Shown: positions 17,905-26,994 of the stretch, one piece after another
Position numbering within the stretch: position 1 is the first letter of the stretch
How the letters are laid out: each line of letters begins with the position of its first letter
The notes under the pieces: generated by a model
What the model was told of the DNA's origin: nothing
Seen by the model: the letters and a program-made list of their open reading frames with translations, nothing else
Database searches by the model: none
Program-made: the position numbers and the translations under genes
Assembly (NCBI RefSeq): GCF_004114375.1
Contig: NZ_CP034692.1
Coordinates: 3,224,001 to 3,288,000, forward strand
Direction of reading: 5' to 3'
DNA: 64,000 nt
DNA from: Halorubrum sp. BOL3-1
Lineage (GTDB): Archaea > Halobacteriota > Halobacteria > Halobacteriales > Haloferacaceae

Positions 17905-17917
17905 TAGTATTGTACTA
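17905..17917 (-). promoter_or_regulatory. TAGTATTGTACTA motif upstream of the decayed tusA
   Basis: A perfect 5-bp inverted repeat around TTG (TAGTA-TTG-TACTA), 33 bases upstream of the pseudogene start. It is the most symmetric member of the motif set. Confidence 0.55.
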
Positions 17918-17997
17918 AAATCCCAATTACAAAGAAAACTGTATGAGTGCTTGTCCCCGCCCACGGAAGGTGTGAAATTCACAGTATCCTAGCGGCA

Positions 17998-18446
17998 TCA
18001 CACCAACCCAATATAGCGGTACCGGCTGTTCTCGCTGAGACCCCCGGCGTTCAGTTCTTGAGAGCCCGAATCACGCCCGTCGTACGTCGCTACGAAGTCG
18101 CCGATGAGTTGGTCCATCTTCGTGTACCAGTGATTAAGTGTCCGGTACATGTGATAGCTGACCTCTCCCGTGTTCACCACCGAGTAGACGTGGTAGTAGC
18201 CGCCTTCGTGGTAGTTTCTCTGCTCCTGCTCTACGAATCCAGTCATGAACAATCGTTGGACCGACCGATACACTGTCGACCGGTCGTACTCGACTGCTTC
18301 CGCGAGCTCGTCGACGGTGAGTGGCTTGCCCGATGATTTGAGCACCCTGAGACACGACCTGTCTAGTTCGTGTGCTCGTAGAAGCAAGTGAGCAGTTCCT
18401 CACAGTTCATATTTTGTGTGAGCTGTTCACAAACCGACTCGGACAT
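17998..18446 (-). pseudogene. Winged-HTH regulator, second decayed paralogue
   Basis: The ATG at 18446 opens MSESVCEQLTQNMNCEELLTCFYEH, matching the intact regulator. One base is missing just after this (23 instead of 24 bases before LDRSCLRVL). The rest, DELAEAVEYDRSTVYRSVQRLFMTGF and EGGYYHVYS, is intact to 17998. A TTG at 18387 could start a 129-aa protein that keeps the winged helix. Confidence 0.75.
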
Positions 18447-18729
18447 ACTGAAACAAACTATAGGGTGAACTGACTTAGTTATTGTGCGTATATAGAAAAA
18501 TATTGATGGCAGTTATAGCACGTCATAACTGGTCTGACGGCGAGATATGGTCTTCTATTTTGCTGTATTTTTGGAGTATAAACGCCTATAAACGGTTAAA
18601 ATAGCCGGAATTAGTTACTAATCCAGATGCGATAAGCGGCTGTACAACCCAGCACCGGTATGAATTGTTCGTGTGTGTATAGCACATTATACACAAAATT
18701 ATTTACTGTTACCGTCCCTTAGGTATACT

Positions 18730-19434
18730 ATGAGCCCGGGACTCGCAGTGATAGATGCGTCAATCGGCGACACTCCAGCGGAGTCAAACCTTCGTCGAGA
18801 TCTCGACGCGAACCTCAACGTCTACAAGCTCAGCAACGGTGAATTTCCGCCGTCGGTGTCCGCAGCGGACTGGCAGTTCGACGGCGTGATCATCAGTGGC
18901 TCACAGATGTCAGTGTATGATGACCGCGACTGGATTCACGAGGCGACAGAATGGGTTCGTCGGGTTCACCGATCTGACGTCCCGGTCTTAGGGATCTGCT
19001 GGGGGCACCAGTTCCTCGCACAAGCCTTAGGCGGCCGTGTCGTCGATATGGGTGAGTATGAACTGGGATACAAACAGATCAGCCGCATGGGCGATGACCC
19101 ACTTCTTGAGGGGCTTCCGAAGCAGTTCACGAGCTTTGAGACGCACTCAGACAGAGTTGTAGAACTGCCTGTTGGCGCAGCGACACTCGCCCGCAACGAC
19201 TATGGGGTACAGGCCTTCCGTGTGGGAGCCACGTACGGCGTACAGTTCCACCCGGAGTACGACCGCGACACCGCAGTCTGGGTAACGGAAGGCAAGGACC
19301 TGCCTGATGAGCGTATCCGCTCCGTAGTTAACGGGATCACTGACGAAGCGGTTGTGGCTGCGGAGGCAAGCAAACAAATCTTCGATAACTTCGGACGCCT
19401 TGCTGAAACCCACCAGCCCGTGCGGCGGGCCTGA
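18730..19434 (+). CDS. Class I glutamine amidotransferase-like protein
   Basis: 234 aa from the ATG at 18730. It contains the amidotransferase nucleophile C90 in GICWGHQFLAQ and the His/Glu pair H174 and E176 in VQFHPEYD, so the catalytic triad is complete. It resembles the stand-alone glutamine-hydrolysing domain of GMP synthase but lacks a partner synthase here. AT-rich sequence with ATACACAAAATTAT precedes the start. The acceptor reaction is unknown. Confidence 0.82.
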   Translation: MSPGLAVIDASIGDTPAESNLRRDLDANLNVYKLSNGEFPPSVSAADWQFDGVIISGSQMSVYDDRDWIHEATEWVRRVHRSDVPVLGICWGHQFLAQALGGRVVDMGEYELGYKQISRMGDDPLLEGLPKQFTSFETHSDRVVELPVGAATLARNDYGVQAFRVGATYGVQFHPEYDRDTAVWVTEGKDLPDERIRSVVNGITDEAVVAAEASKQIFDNFGRLAETHQPVRRA

Positions 19435-19439
19435 CCGTA

Positions 19440-19490
19440 TTCACAGAGGCACGAGGTGGAAGCCCCCGACTTCAGTCGTGGGTTACTGAC
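19440..19490 (+). mobile_element. Hairpin typical of a TnpB-element right end
   Basis: GGAAGCCCCCGAC-TTCA-GTCGTGGG forms a stem with one mismatch and is followed by TTACTGAC. This matches the terminal hairpin found after many haloarchaeal tnpB genes. No transposase coding sequence is next to it. Confidence 0.4.
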
Positions 19491-19534
19491 TTCCAGAAAG
19501 GCCCACGCACCGAGAGAATATCGGGTTGGAGAGT

Positions 19535-19942
19535 TCAGGCGTACTGTTCGATTGCCGAACGCAGCTTGTCTTTCTGTTTGACACCCACCATCTGTTCTAC
19601 CTGCTCTCCATCAGCGAAGAGGAACATTGTCGGGACGCCTTGGACACGGTACCGCTGTGCCAGCTGCTGGAGCTGATCGATATCAACTTTGGCTACGGTG
19701 GCCTCAGTCTCGGCGGCCAGTTCCTCAACGACCGGTTCGAGCATCTTACACGGACCGCACCAGTCCGCATAAAAGTCGACGAGGACGGCACCACCTTCTG
19801 TAACGAGTTTGTCGAGATGCTCACCGCTCTCGACGTGGACGGGTTCGCTGGGATTGTCCGCTGCTTCGGTAGCGCCGCCATCTGTCGCTTTCTTTTGTAG
19901 TTCCTCAAGCTTCTCCCGTCGGATCTCGTTTCGATCGCTCAT
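19535..19942 (-). CDS. Thioredoxin
   Basis: 135 aa from the ATG at 19942. A charged 45-residue N-terminal extension precedes a thioredoxin fold with VDFYADWCGPCKMLEP (C62 and C65 active site) and the cis-proline region VQGVPTMFLF. It is divergent from a thioredoxin reductase-like gene at 20230, and the intervening AT-rich promoter contains TTGTATAGTATATACACAA. It probably acts in thiol or persulfide reduction. Confidence 0.88.
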   Translation of the reverse strand: MSDRNEIRREKLEELQKKATDGGATEAADNPSEPVHVESGEHLDKLVTEGGAVLVDFYADWCGPCKMLEPVVEELAAETEATVAKVDIDQLQQLAQRYRVQGVPTMFLFADGEQVEQMVGVKQKDKLRSAIEQYA

Positions 19943-20213
19943 CGCATCGTTTTTTGTGCTAGGGATAGATAATAGTTGTGTATATACTATACAATATAAG
20001 CTGTGAGAACGCACCTGTAAATACTCAATGAGCACTATGTTGGCAGTGGTCAGCCGCAACATAGTCCCTGAGACTATCTGCTAATGAGACGTCTAAAGCG
20101 ATATAAGCGTTATTAAAATCACTCAAACCGGTTTCAATGTTACGGTATTAGCGGCTAAAGTCCCCTCATTAATTAGGTTCTGTACCGTCGGAACACGTAA
20201 TTTAATATAGTAT

Positions 20214-20227
20214 ATATTGTACAATAT
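20214..20227. promoter_or_regulatory. Palindrome ATATTGTACAATAT at the reductase start
   Basis: A perfect 14-bp palindrome ending two bases before the ATG at 20230, preceded by TATAGTATAT. Related sequence TATTGTATAGTATATACACAA lies in front of the divergent thioredoxin gene (19977-19996). Protein bound here would cover the initiation region of a leaderless transcript. Confidence 0.5.
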
Positions 20228-20229
20228 AA

Positions 20230-21149
20230 ATGTAAGGTATTGCGATTATCGGTGGCGGACCGACTGGGTTGAACGCGGCTATCTATACGGCCCGGGCAGA
20301 CAAACGAACCCCCGTGTTCGACGATGGTGGCGGAACGACCCGTGACGTAGACACGACGGAGAACGTCTACGAATTCCCGGAGGGCGTCACCGGCCCAGGG
20401 CTAGTTAATCTTGGGCAAGAGCACGCTCGGAAATACGGCGCTGAAATCGTCGATGAGGAGGTCGTCCGGATTGAACCTGATGACGAGCAGTATTACATCG
20501 AAACGACGATCGACGAGTACACCGTCGATGGAGTGATCATCGCCACGGGAGCAGATTATGAACGACCGGCTATCGGTGATGTAGAGTCCTACGAAGGTCG
20601 TGGCGTTTCTTATTGTATCGAGTGTGATGCGTATTTTCACCGTGACAGACCAGTCGCCGTCGTTGAGAATGACAACTATGCCGCGACGGAGGCGTTGATC
20701 TTACTCGACTACACTGATGATATCCGCGTACTCACTAGTGGATCACCGTTCGAAGCTGACGACGATCTCCGAGAACGTGTCACGGAGGCAAATATTCCTG
20801 TGATCACTGATCGGCTTGACCAACTCGTTGGTGGAGAGGGCCTTGAGGCGGTGATTACGCGAGCAGGGGAGAGAATTTCTGTCGATGGACTGTTCGTCGC
20901 ATTAGGTACTGCCGGTGGGACCGACCGCGCGGAGATGCTGGACCCCCTGTTGATGGCGACGGCATCGTCACTGATCTCAACCAGTCGACGCCGATGGACC
21001 GGGTGTACGCTGCGGGCGATGTCACCGGTGATCACCAGCAGATTGCGACTTCTGTCGGCGAGGGTGCCCGCGCGGCGATTAACCTGCTCGAAGAGCTCCG
21101 CGGGGCGGACTATATCGACTACAAGAAACTGGATTCACACCCGGTCTAA
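20230..21149 (+). pseudogene. Thioredoxin reductase-like flavoprotein, stop at codon 2 and frameshift
   Basis: The first ATG (20230) is followed directly by TAA, then GIAIIGGGPTGLNAAIYTARA, the FAD-binding start. CIECD (a CxxCD redox motif) and the NAD region follow. Near 20943-20951 one base is missing; the other frame then continues DGDGIVTDLNQSTPMDRVYAAGDVTGDHQQIATSVGEGARAAINL and ends at 21149. Initiation at a later codon could rescue the N-terminus but not the frameshift. The length of 920 nt equals 921 minus one. Confidence 0.8.
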
Positions 21150-21164
21150 TCGGCCCATCTGCGG

Positions 21165-21497
21165 ACAAATCGATTGTCTCTCTCGCCTCTGGAGGATGAC
21201 TGTAATAGCCGAAACCCGCTCGACGTCGATGTCGATCTACTTGCGACGCGCCTGGTCCTACATGTTGACCGCCACGACGTGCTCGAACTCGCGCTCGACG
21301 AGTTCGAGCACCACGTTGAGCCCGCGCTCAAACCGTGTCGCGTCGACCACCCCGACGACGAGCGCGTCCGCGTAGCTGACGGTCGTTCCGGGGCATTTCG
21401 ACTCGACCGCGGTTGCGTCCGTGAGGCGGCTGAACAGGACGCTTTTGTCGACGTTCGGATGCCCAACGAGAAGCGCCTCCGATGGACCGACCGTCAC
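21165..21497 (-). pseudogene. FeoB GTPase fragment
   Basis: It starts with GTG in a GTGA overlap with feoA. It reads EALLVGHPNVDKSVLFSRL (the P-loop GHPNVGKS with Gly to Asp), then a PGTTVSYADA switch region, lacks the DTPG segment, and continues VVDATRFERGLNVVLELVE and VVAVNM. In-frame stops follow (NM-stop-DQARRK-stop-IDID). The whole membrane part is absent. It is a dead remnant of the ferrous iron transporter. Confidence 0.8.
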
Positions 21498-21778
21498 TCG
21501 GTCGAGAGTTCGATGCTGCGCGCGCACCGTCGACTGATCGACGTCACCGACCGGTCGACCACGACGACCAGCGGTCCGCAGAACGGCTGCTTCGACCGGA
21601 CTTCGAGCTCGCGTCTCGGCCGGATACCCATCGCCAACGTACTGTCGTGAACGCGCTCGTCGACTCGCTCGATGGTGCCGGTCTGTCCGCGTTCAACTGC
21701 CGCTGCGTGCGTGGGTTCGACGGTCGGTTCGTCGCTGGTCCGCCGCGGATCAGCCGCAGCGATCAACTTGGTGAACAT
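21494..21778 (-). CDS. FeoA-domain protein
   Basis: 94 aa. GQTGTIERVD, MGIRPRRELEVRSKQPFCGPLVVVVD and SISRRCARSIEL follow the SH3-like FeoA pattern. It probably once supported FeoB, which is now a fragment downstream. The gene itself has no visible lesion, but its role without FeoB is doubtful. It is divergent from the DtxR-type regulator. Confidence 0.65.
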   Translation of the reverse strand: MFTKLIAAADPRRTSDEPTVEPTHAAAVERGQTGTIERVDERVHDSTLAMGIRPRRELEVRSKQPFCGPLVVVVDRSVTSISRRCARSIELSTE

Positions 21779-21979
21779 CGGTGTGTTCTCCTTTCCACAC
21801 GTTTTTTATCAGTCTAAAAATTTATGGCCCTCTTCCCACGTCCGAGTACCGCAGTGACACGGGGCCACATACCGGAAAATACGCTTTGAGTCTGAGCGAT
21901 TAAAGTACTGATATGTCAAACTGCCCGCGCGAACGCACGGCGACGAAAGGGCAGTCGCTTCTCGGGACCAGACGGAGAG

Positions 21980-22534
21980 ATGTCGATGACCGAAGGCGAC
22001 GTTCCGGTCACACCGAGCCGCGGGCGGTACCTCTGCGGTATCCTCTACGAGGCGCTTGGGTCGTCCGAGCCCGTCCAGACCGGTGCCTTGGCGACGCGGC
22101 TCGCGGTCAGCCACGCAAGCGTGACTGAGGCGGTTGCGGAGTTCGACGATCGCGGTCTGGTTGCTTACGAGCCGTACCGTGGCGCAGAGCTGACCGCGCG
22201 GGGAGAGGCTGCCGCTCGGCGGCTCTTCTGGCTGCGGTGTGCGGTCAAGCGGTTCTTCGAACTGATGCTCGGAATGCCGCTGGAGACTGACCGAGCCTAC
22301 CAGATCGGCTTCTCGCTGCCGACGACGATCCAGACGATCAGCGAGTACGTTGATCAGCCGCGTGATGAGCGGTGTGAAGCCACCAGCCAAGAGAAATATG
22401 ACCTAGCTGTGCCGACCGGTCCCCCGAACCTGAACTCGATCAGTTTCGCTGCCCCCTCGTTGTTCTGGCGATTAGACAGCGTTGACGGCCTTGACATTCC
22501 AAATAGTGTCTTAGTTGGGAATACGTTAAGGTAG
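21980..22534 (+). CDS. DtxR-type metal-dependent regulator, C-terminus replaced
   Basis: The first 145 residues look like a haloarchaeal DtxR/IdeR-type repressor: RYLCGILYEAL, an HTH (TRLAVSHASVTEAVAEFDDRGLVAYEPYRG), a dimerisation region and the tail CEATSQEKYDLAV. After that the frame runs about 38 residues into sequence homologous to the 3' end of the membrane gene at 27809-28156, so the natural end was probably lost by a rearrangement. It is divergent from feoA and likely controlled iron uptake. Confidence 0.65.
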   Translation: MSMTEGDVPVTPSRGRYLCGILYEALGSSEPVQTGALATRLAVSHASVTEAVAEFDDRGLVAYEPYRGAELTARGEAAARRLFWLRCAVKRFFELMLGMPLETDRAYQIGFSLPTTIQTISEYVDQPRDERCEATSQEKYDLAVPTGPPNLNSISFAAPSLFWRLDSVDGLDIPNSVLVGNTLR

Positions 22535-22690
22535 CCGCCGCTGGACACGTAGCAAGCGGTCGTACTCTCGTATATAACGATCATCCGTTGACAAGACCCT
22601 AGTCTGTGAGTCCGCCAGCCGGATCGTGAAAAATGACGATTGAATTCTTCTGAAAAGAGATCTAGTTTTAATTGAATTCTAGTAGTTAAG
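22470..22690 (+). repeat. Dispersed repeat, copy 1
   Basis: About 220 bp, imperfectly repeated at 28125-28345. It starts within GGCGATTAGACAGCG (the 3' end of a membrane gene in the other copy) and includes GGTAGCCGCCGCTGGACA and GAGTCCGCCAGCCG. Apart from the end of the preceding reading frame it has no coding content. Confidence 0.7.
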
Positions 22691-22742
22691 ACAGCGGACA
22701 GCGCTATCGTCTGAGTATCAAGATAGCGCTGATAGTTCAATT

Positions 22743-23744
22743 TCAAATTTTGTATCTATCGGCCTCGATCGGACCGCTAAACACGCCGTAGAGGAACTTG
22801 AAGTACCACAGTACAAGAAGAAGCGCGGGGAATCCGAGGATCGTCACGAGATTTAGCGCGAGTGGCGAGACAACTGCCTCTCGGACCGTCAACCCGGTTG
22901 GCGAATAAATAGTCGGATACAGTAAGAGCGCGACCAACAGGCTCAACAGCGCAGGAAGCGCGAGCGCGCTCACCAGCCAGGCACGATACTCGCCGCGCAG
23001 GGCAAGAACACTCCCACCTCCCCCCACAATGACTGACAAGATGAGGATTACACCTCCCGGAAGCGAGAGAACCGTCTCGGCAGCACCTCCAGCATCAGTT
23101 ACGACGACAGTCGTTAGCAGAGCGACAACCCCGATCAAGTACGCCAGCGTCGCGATGACTCCGTACTTGCGCAGGTCGAGAGCTAACTGTGGCCCGGTTT
23201 TAGCCGTCAGAAAGGCCGCCCCGGTGACGACCGAGACGGCGACGAGGCCGACGCCGGTCAGCAGCGCTGGTAGGGACAGCGTCGGCACGTCGAATATCCA
23301 CCGGCCGGCGAGAGTACCGAATAGCAGCGGCGCGAGGAAGCTCCCCCCGACAAAGGAGTAATCCCAGTACTGCTTCCACCGCTTGTCGTCGCGTTGCTCG
23401 CGCATTTCCGGACCGAGCCCTCGGAAGATCAGCGCGATCACGAAGCCGATCGCGAGGAGGTAATGGTCAGCCAACACTCGGGAGTACACCCGGGGGAACG
23501 CCGCGAGCAGCATCGTTCCGAAGGCGACAACCCACACCTCGTTCGCGTCCCAAACTGGACCGAACGCCGTCAAGAGGGTCTCCTTCTCGTGTTCGTCGTC
23601 ACGAGTCGCGTACAGCATCCCGATTCCGAAGTCGAACCCGTCGAGGGTGATGTACATCGCCAGCGCGAACATGACGACACCGAACCAGATCTCGGGGAGC
23701 GCGTCGACGAGATACGCGTCGACAAGCAACAACGGCTCAGTCAT
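22743..23744 (-). CDS. cydB: Cytochrome bd ubiquinol oxidase subunit II
   Basis: 333 aa, about eight to nine membrane segments. It has the family start LPEIWFGVVMFALAMYITLDGFDFGIGML and the conserved GPVWDANEVW. The ATG at 23744 lies within the end of cydA (TGATGACTGA). It partners CydA in the quinol oxidase, which reduces oxygen at high affinity and is relatively sulfide-tolerant. Confidence 0.88.
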   Translation of the reverse strand: MTEPLLLVDAYLVDALPEIWFGVVMFALAMYITLDGFDFGIGMLYATRDDEHEKETLLTAFGPVWDANEVWVVAFGTMLLAAFPRVYSRVLADHYLLAIGFVIALIFRGLGPEMREQRDDKRWKQYWDYSFVGGSFLAPLLFGTLAGRWIFDVPTLSLPALLTGVGLVAVSVVTGAAFLTAKTGPQLALDLRKYGVIATLAYLIGVVALLTTVVVTDAGGAAETVLSLPGGVILILSVIVGGGGSVLALRGEYRAWLVSALALPALLSLLVALLLYPTIYSPTGLTVREAVVSPLALNLVTILGFPALLLVLWYFKFLYGVFSGPIEADRYKI

Positions 23745-25184
23745 CACTGATCACCTTCGGAACAGGCCCATACCAGCGATCGTCATCTGACACCCTGACA
23801 CCGAGTTCGCGGAGTTCGTCTCTGACCAGCCACCGCAGCACGTAGAGGGCCACCGAGATCAATCCAATATAGATGACGATGAACCCCACGAGCGTCAGAG
23901 TCGCTTCCGTTCCGGTGAGTGTCGAGGAGACAGCTTCACTGGTTCTGAGTTCGCCCTGGATAACCCATGGTTGACGACCGATCTCGGTGACGTACCACCC
24001 CGTGAGCAGCGCCGCATAGCCGAGCGGCGACGCGGCGATGATCGTCTTCAGGAACCGGTCGCTCTCCGAGAGGCGTCCGTTGTAGATGAGATATCCGCCC
24101 CACAATGACAGCCCGATAAATAGGAATCCAAGCCCGACCATGAACCGGAACGACCAGAACACCATCGCTACGGGCGGGTTCTCCTCGTACTCGTTTAATC
24201 CGAGCACCTCGGCGTCGAAGTCACCCCCGCTAGCGAGGAACGACCCGACGCCCGGGAGACTCACAGTAAAGAGGTTATCCGCTTTCGGGTCGGTGATTGC
24301 GTCGATGCTCTTCGGGAATGCGAGCAGGTGTAAGTCCGCCGTGGCGGTCTCGTAGTGAGCTTCCATGGCCGCGAACTTCTGCGGCTGTGTGTCCGCGACG
24401 TGACGGCCATACGCGTCACCATGGACGGCCTGTAGGGGGCGGTGACGAGCAGGATGATAACTGCGAGTTTCAACGCAGTATTCCATGCGGCAGCGTCGCG
24501 CTTCTTCCAGACGATGTACGCCGAGACGCCGGCGACCAGTAGGGCGACAGAGATCACCGACGCGTTGACCATGTGTACATACATCCAAGGCATCCGCGGC
24601 GTAAAGAACGCGGCAACCGGGTCGGTTAGCTTCGCAACCTCCATCCCGTTACGCATAATCATCTCGAAGCCCTGCGGAGTCTGCATCCAAGCGTTGACGA
24701 TCAGGATCCAGAAGGCAGACAGCCAAGCTCCGACTCCAACCAGTACCGACGAGAGGATGTAGGTCCGATCACTGACGCGTTCCCGGCCGAACAGCAACAC
24801 TCCGAGGAAGACAGCCTCAAGGAAGAACGCCATCTTCGCTTCAAATGCGAGCGGCCCGCCGATCAGCTCTCCAGCTACCTCGGCAAACTGTGGGAAGTTC
24901 GTCCCGAACTGGAAGCTCATCGGGATGCCGGTGACCGTCCCCATGACGAAGCCGGTGGCAAACACCTTCACCCAGAATGACTGTAGCCGTGCGAACCGCT
25001 CGGCGTCGGTCCGGACGTCTTTCCACGTGAAGTAGATAATGAACGGCGCGAGCCCGACCGAGAGGGCGGCGAAAATGATGTGAACGCTGATCGTCCAGCC
25101 GAACTGCGCACGGCTCGCGAGCTCCGGTGAGAGCTGGAGCACCCACCCCTGAATCAAGGCGTTGAGTAGCACCATCGAGAACAT
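23737..25184 (-). pseudogene. cydA: Cytochrome bd ubiquinol oxidase subunit I, one frameshift
   Basis: The N-terminal part from the ATG at 25184 has FGWTISVHIIFAALSVG with the haem-ligand-type histidine and runs to AVIILLVTAP. The C-terminal part continues LQAVHGDAYGRHVADTQPQKFAAME, then the Q-loop motif GRQPWVIQGELRTSEAVS, and ends at 23737. One base is missing from the G run at 24435-24439 (a run of five where six restores the frame). Apart from this the gene is complete at about 480 codons. A homopolymer sequencing error is a real alternative to true inactivation. Confidence 0.85.
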
Positions 25185-25370
25185 ATCTCTACTTACTCAC
25201 GGATCAAAAAGAGAAGTCGTACAATTCTTATTTTAGAGAACCGTACTACAATAGTTTATATCCGCTGAGCCGTAGTTACCGTAGTCAATACGAGGCAGTT
25301 ACGGGCGTACTGAGACAATCTCACTATATTCTCTGATATCCTCGATTTGAGGGCATCTAAGCTCCCGTAC

Positions 25371-25615
25371 AGCTCATTGAGCAGTCTCGCCGCCTAACTG
25401 ACCAAGACTGGGGGAGCACGCGGGCGAGCCTGTCAGGGGCGGATTCGCCCGCTGAGCTCACGTCATCTTACATTGTTCTCAGATCGAAGACGGGCACAAT
25501 TATCGTAAAACGCCGGATCTGCTGAAGTACACGGCCGAAGTTTGTGACGGTCTCGACGTAGATTGGGACGATTTCTCAGATCACGCGACGACCTACGAGT
25601 TGGCAGCCGGAAGCG
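25371..25615 (+). mobile_element. IS5-type transposase N-terminal fragment
   Basis: The frame HAGEPVRGGFAR-stop-AHVILHC and IEDGHNYRKTPDLLKYTAEVCDGLDVDWDDFSDHATTYEL lines up with residues 21-90 or so of the transposase at 46262-47086. It contains a Trp to stop change and a frameshift near its start. Only the N-terminal part remains, and neither terminus of the element is visible. The stretch between here and cydA (25185-25370) holds no gene. Confidence 0.7.
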
Positions 25616-25790
25616 GAGTGGGTTAGGTCAGCTGTGACTTCAGCTTCTTCTAATCGGTATAATCTGCTCCACGGAACGCTTCAAGCAGATTGATCGCGGC
25701 CCGAGCACCCTCCACAACGGAAGTGGCAATTCGCTGGTGACCACCGGTGAAACCCCACCGTGTCACGGCACCAATTAATATTTTTGATTA

Positions 25791-25802
25791 AGCACAATAC
25801 TA
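25791..25802 (-). promoter_or_regulatory. TAGTATTGTGCT motif upstream of the small membrane gene
   Basis: The site reads AGCACAATACTA on the plus strand, within sequence (CCGTGTCACGGCACCA...TATTTTT) that also precedes the homologous gene at 56743. It is about 190 bases from the coding start. Confidence 0.5.
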
Positions 25803-25987
25803 CTGCGATAAATATAAATACTAACCTATATCCGACAGATACGATAGTACTCTCGCGTCTCAGCGAGAGGCATTTAGTACCGTTTTGTTGGCGGCGACGA
25901 GGAGCGGACGACTGAAGAAGACGGATATTACGGTATTGAACGGTAATAATTATTGTTATCACCGGTCAGATCGAACTGTCATACGTA

Positions 25988-26418
25988 ATGAGCTGTCAAA
26001 AACGGCGTGTACTCGGTGCCGCCTTCGTGCTGGTACAAGGAGTAGTAACCGCAATTTTCCCCCAACTAAGCGTCAAGCTAGCAAAGAAGATGATCGGAAA
26101 GAACTTCGATAGCGCTTTTGACCTCGAAGCGACCCCGGCGTACGTCCGCCAGATCCGTGCCATCGGTGTTGGTATGGTCGCTGCTGGCGGTACACTCTTC
26201 TCTTGGATGCTCTGTTGAATAGCGGTGTTAGTTGAGGTGGTCGAGATCTGATTTGGCTTGTTGGCGGCTGAATCTAGTGGTTTCAAGATCAATATCGTCT
26301 CACCGTGGCTTAGAGACCGCTATTCAACACAGCACTCTTGGAGAGCCCTCGAGAGACGGAGTCCGACTCGTCTGAGAGCGGTGTGCCGGATGAGGGGTCC
26401 GCCGAAAGCGCGACGTAA
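25988..26418 (+). pseudogene. Small membrane protein, interrupted by a MITE and a frameshift
   Basis: It starts MSCQKRRVLGAAFVLVQGVVTAIFPQ, nearly the same as the intact gene at 56743-57039. After GVGMVAAGGT one base is missing, and at 26208 a 127-bp element is inserted. Beyond it the original frame (RETESDSSESGVPDEGSAESAT) can still be read to TAA at 26418. Function unknown; see the intact copy. Confidence 0.82.
26208..26334. mobile_element. 127-bp MITE with 8-bp target duplication
   Basis: The left end TGCTCTGTTGAATAGCGGT and the right end (inverse TGCTGTGTTGAATAGCGGT) form 19-bp inverted repeats with one mismatch. They are flanked by CTCTTGGA at 26200-26207 and 26335-26342. The first 15 bases equal the left end of the full IS at 46233, so that element's transposase probably moved it. 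Confidence 0.88.
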
Positions 26419-26700
26419 TCTCCGCGGCGAGACCGACAGCAGGTTACACCGAATTTGGAGGCCTTCTACCGACACGCATCTTCTGGTCGGCTCTGTCATC
26501 CACTCGCTAGGGGGTCGATTTTCGTTTCTGTACTCGAACGCCTCCTGAGGAGTAACAGTCCCGTTTATCCCCCTGGTTTTTATACGGGAATCACAAGATG
26601 GTTCGTCCACAGATGTCTCGACCTCTCCGCCGAGCAGTAGGTATCGACTCCCGCCGCTAACCGATTGCGCCTGTCGATCTTCCTACGGCTGGCCCGGGAC
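26419..26700. other. Degenerate non-coding stretch homologous to 57040-57300
   Basis: It continues the homology of the small membrane gene downstream in both copies (GACACGCATCTTCTG, CACAAGA.GGTTCGTCC, CTCTCCGCCGAGC). No frame survives in both copies, so it is probably shared ancestral sequence without a present gene. I see nothing coding from 26700 to 26994. Confidence 0.5.
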
Positions 26701-26994
26701 GGGCATAACCGTGTGCGCCTCGGTGGACTAGCCGAGTCTCCGGCCTCGCCGAGTGCGCAACTACCGATTGCCCGCTGAGAAGAGCCCCGCCGAACAGTGA
26801 AGTTTAGTCGTTGCTCGGTGCGGCCCTTGTAGTAGTGTCCGAGATTTTGCCTACGCATACGCCCTAATCCGCCTCCAAATCGACCCCTCTCTACCCCATT
26901 TCTACATGGTTCTTTGTAGGCTCAACCAGTAGAAGCTACAATACGCCTCGACGACCACCCGAAGCGTGAAGATGCGAAGCGTGTCTGGCTCAAC

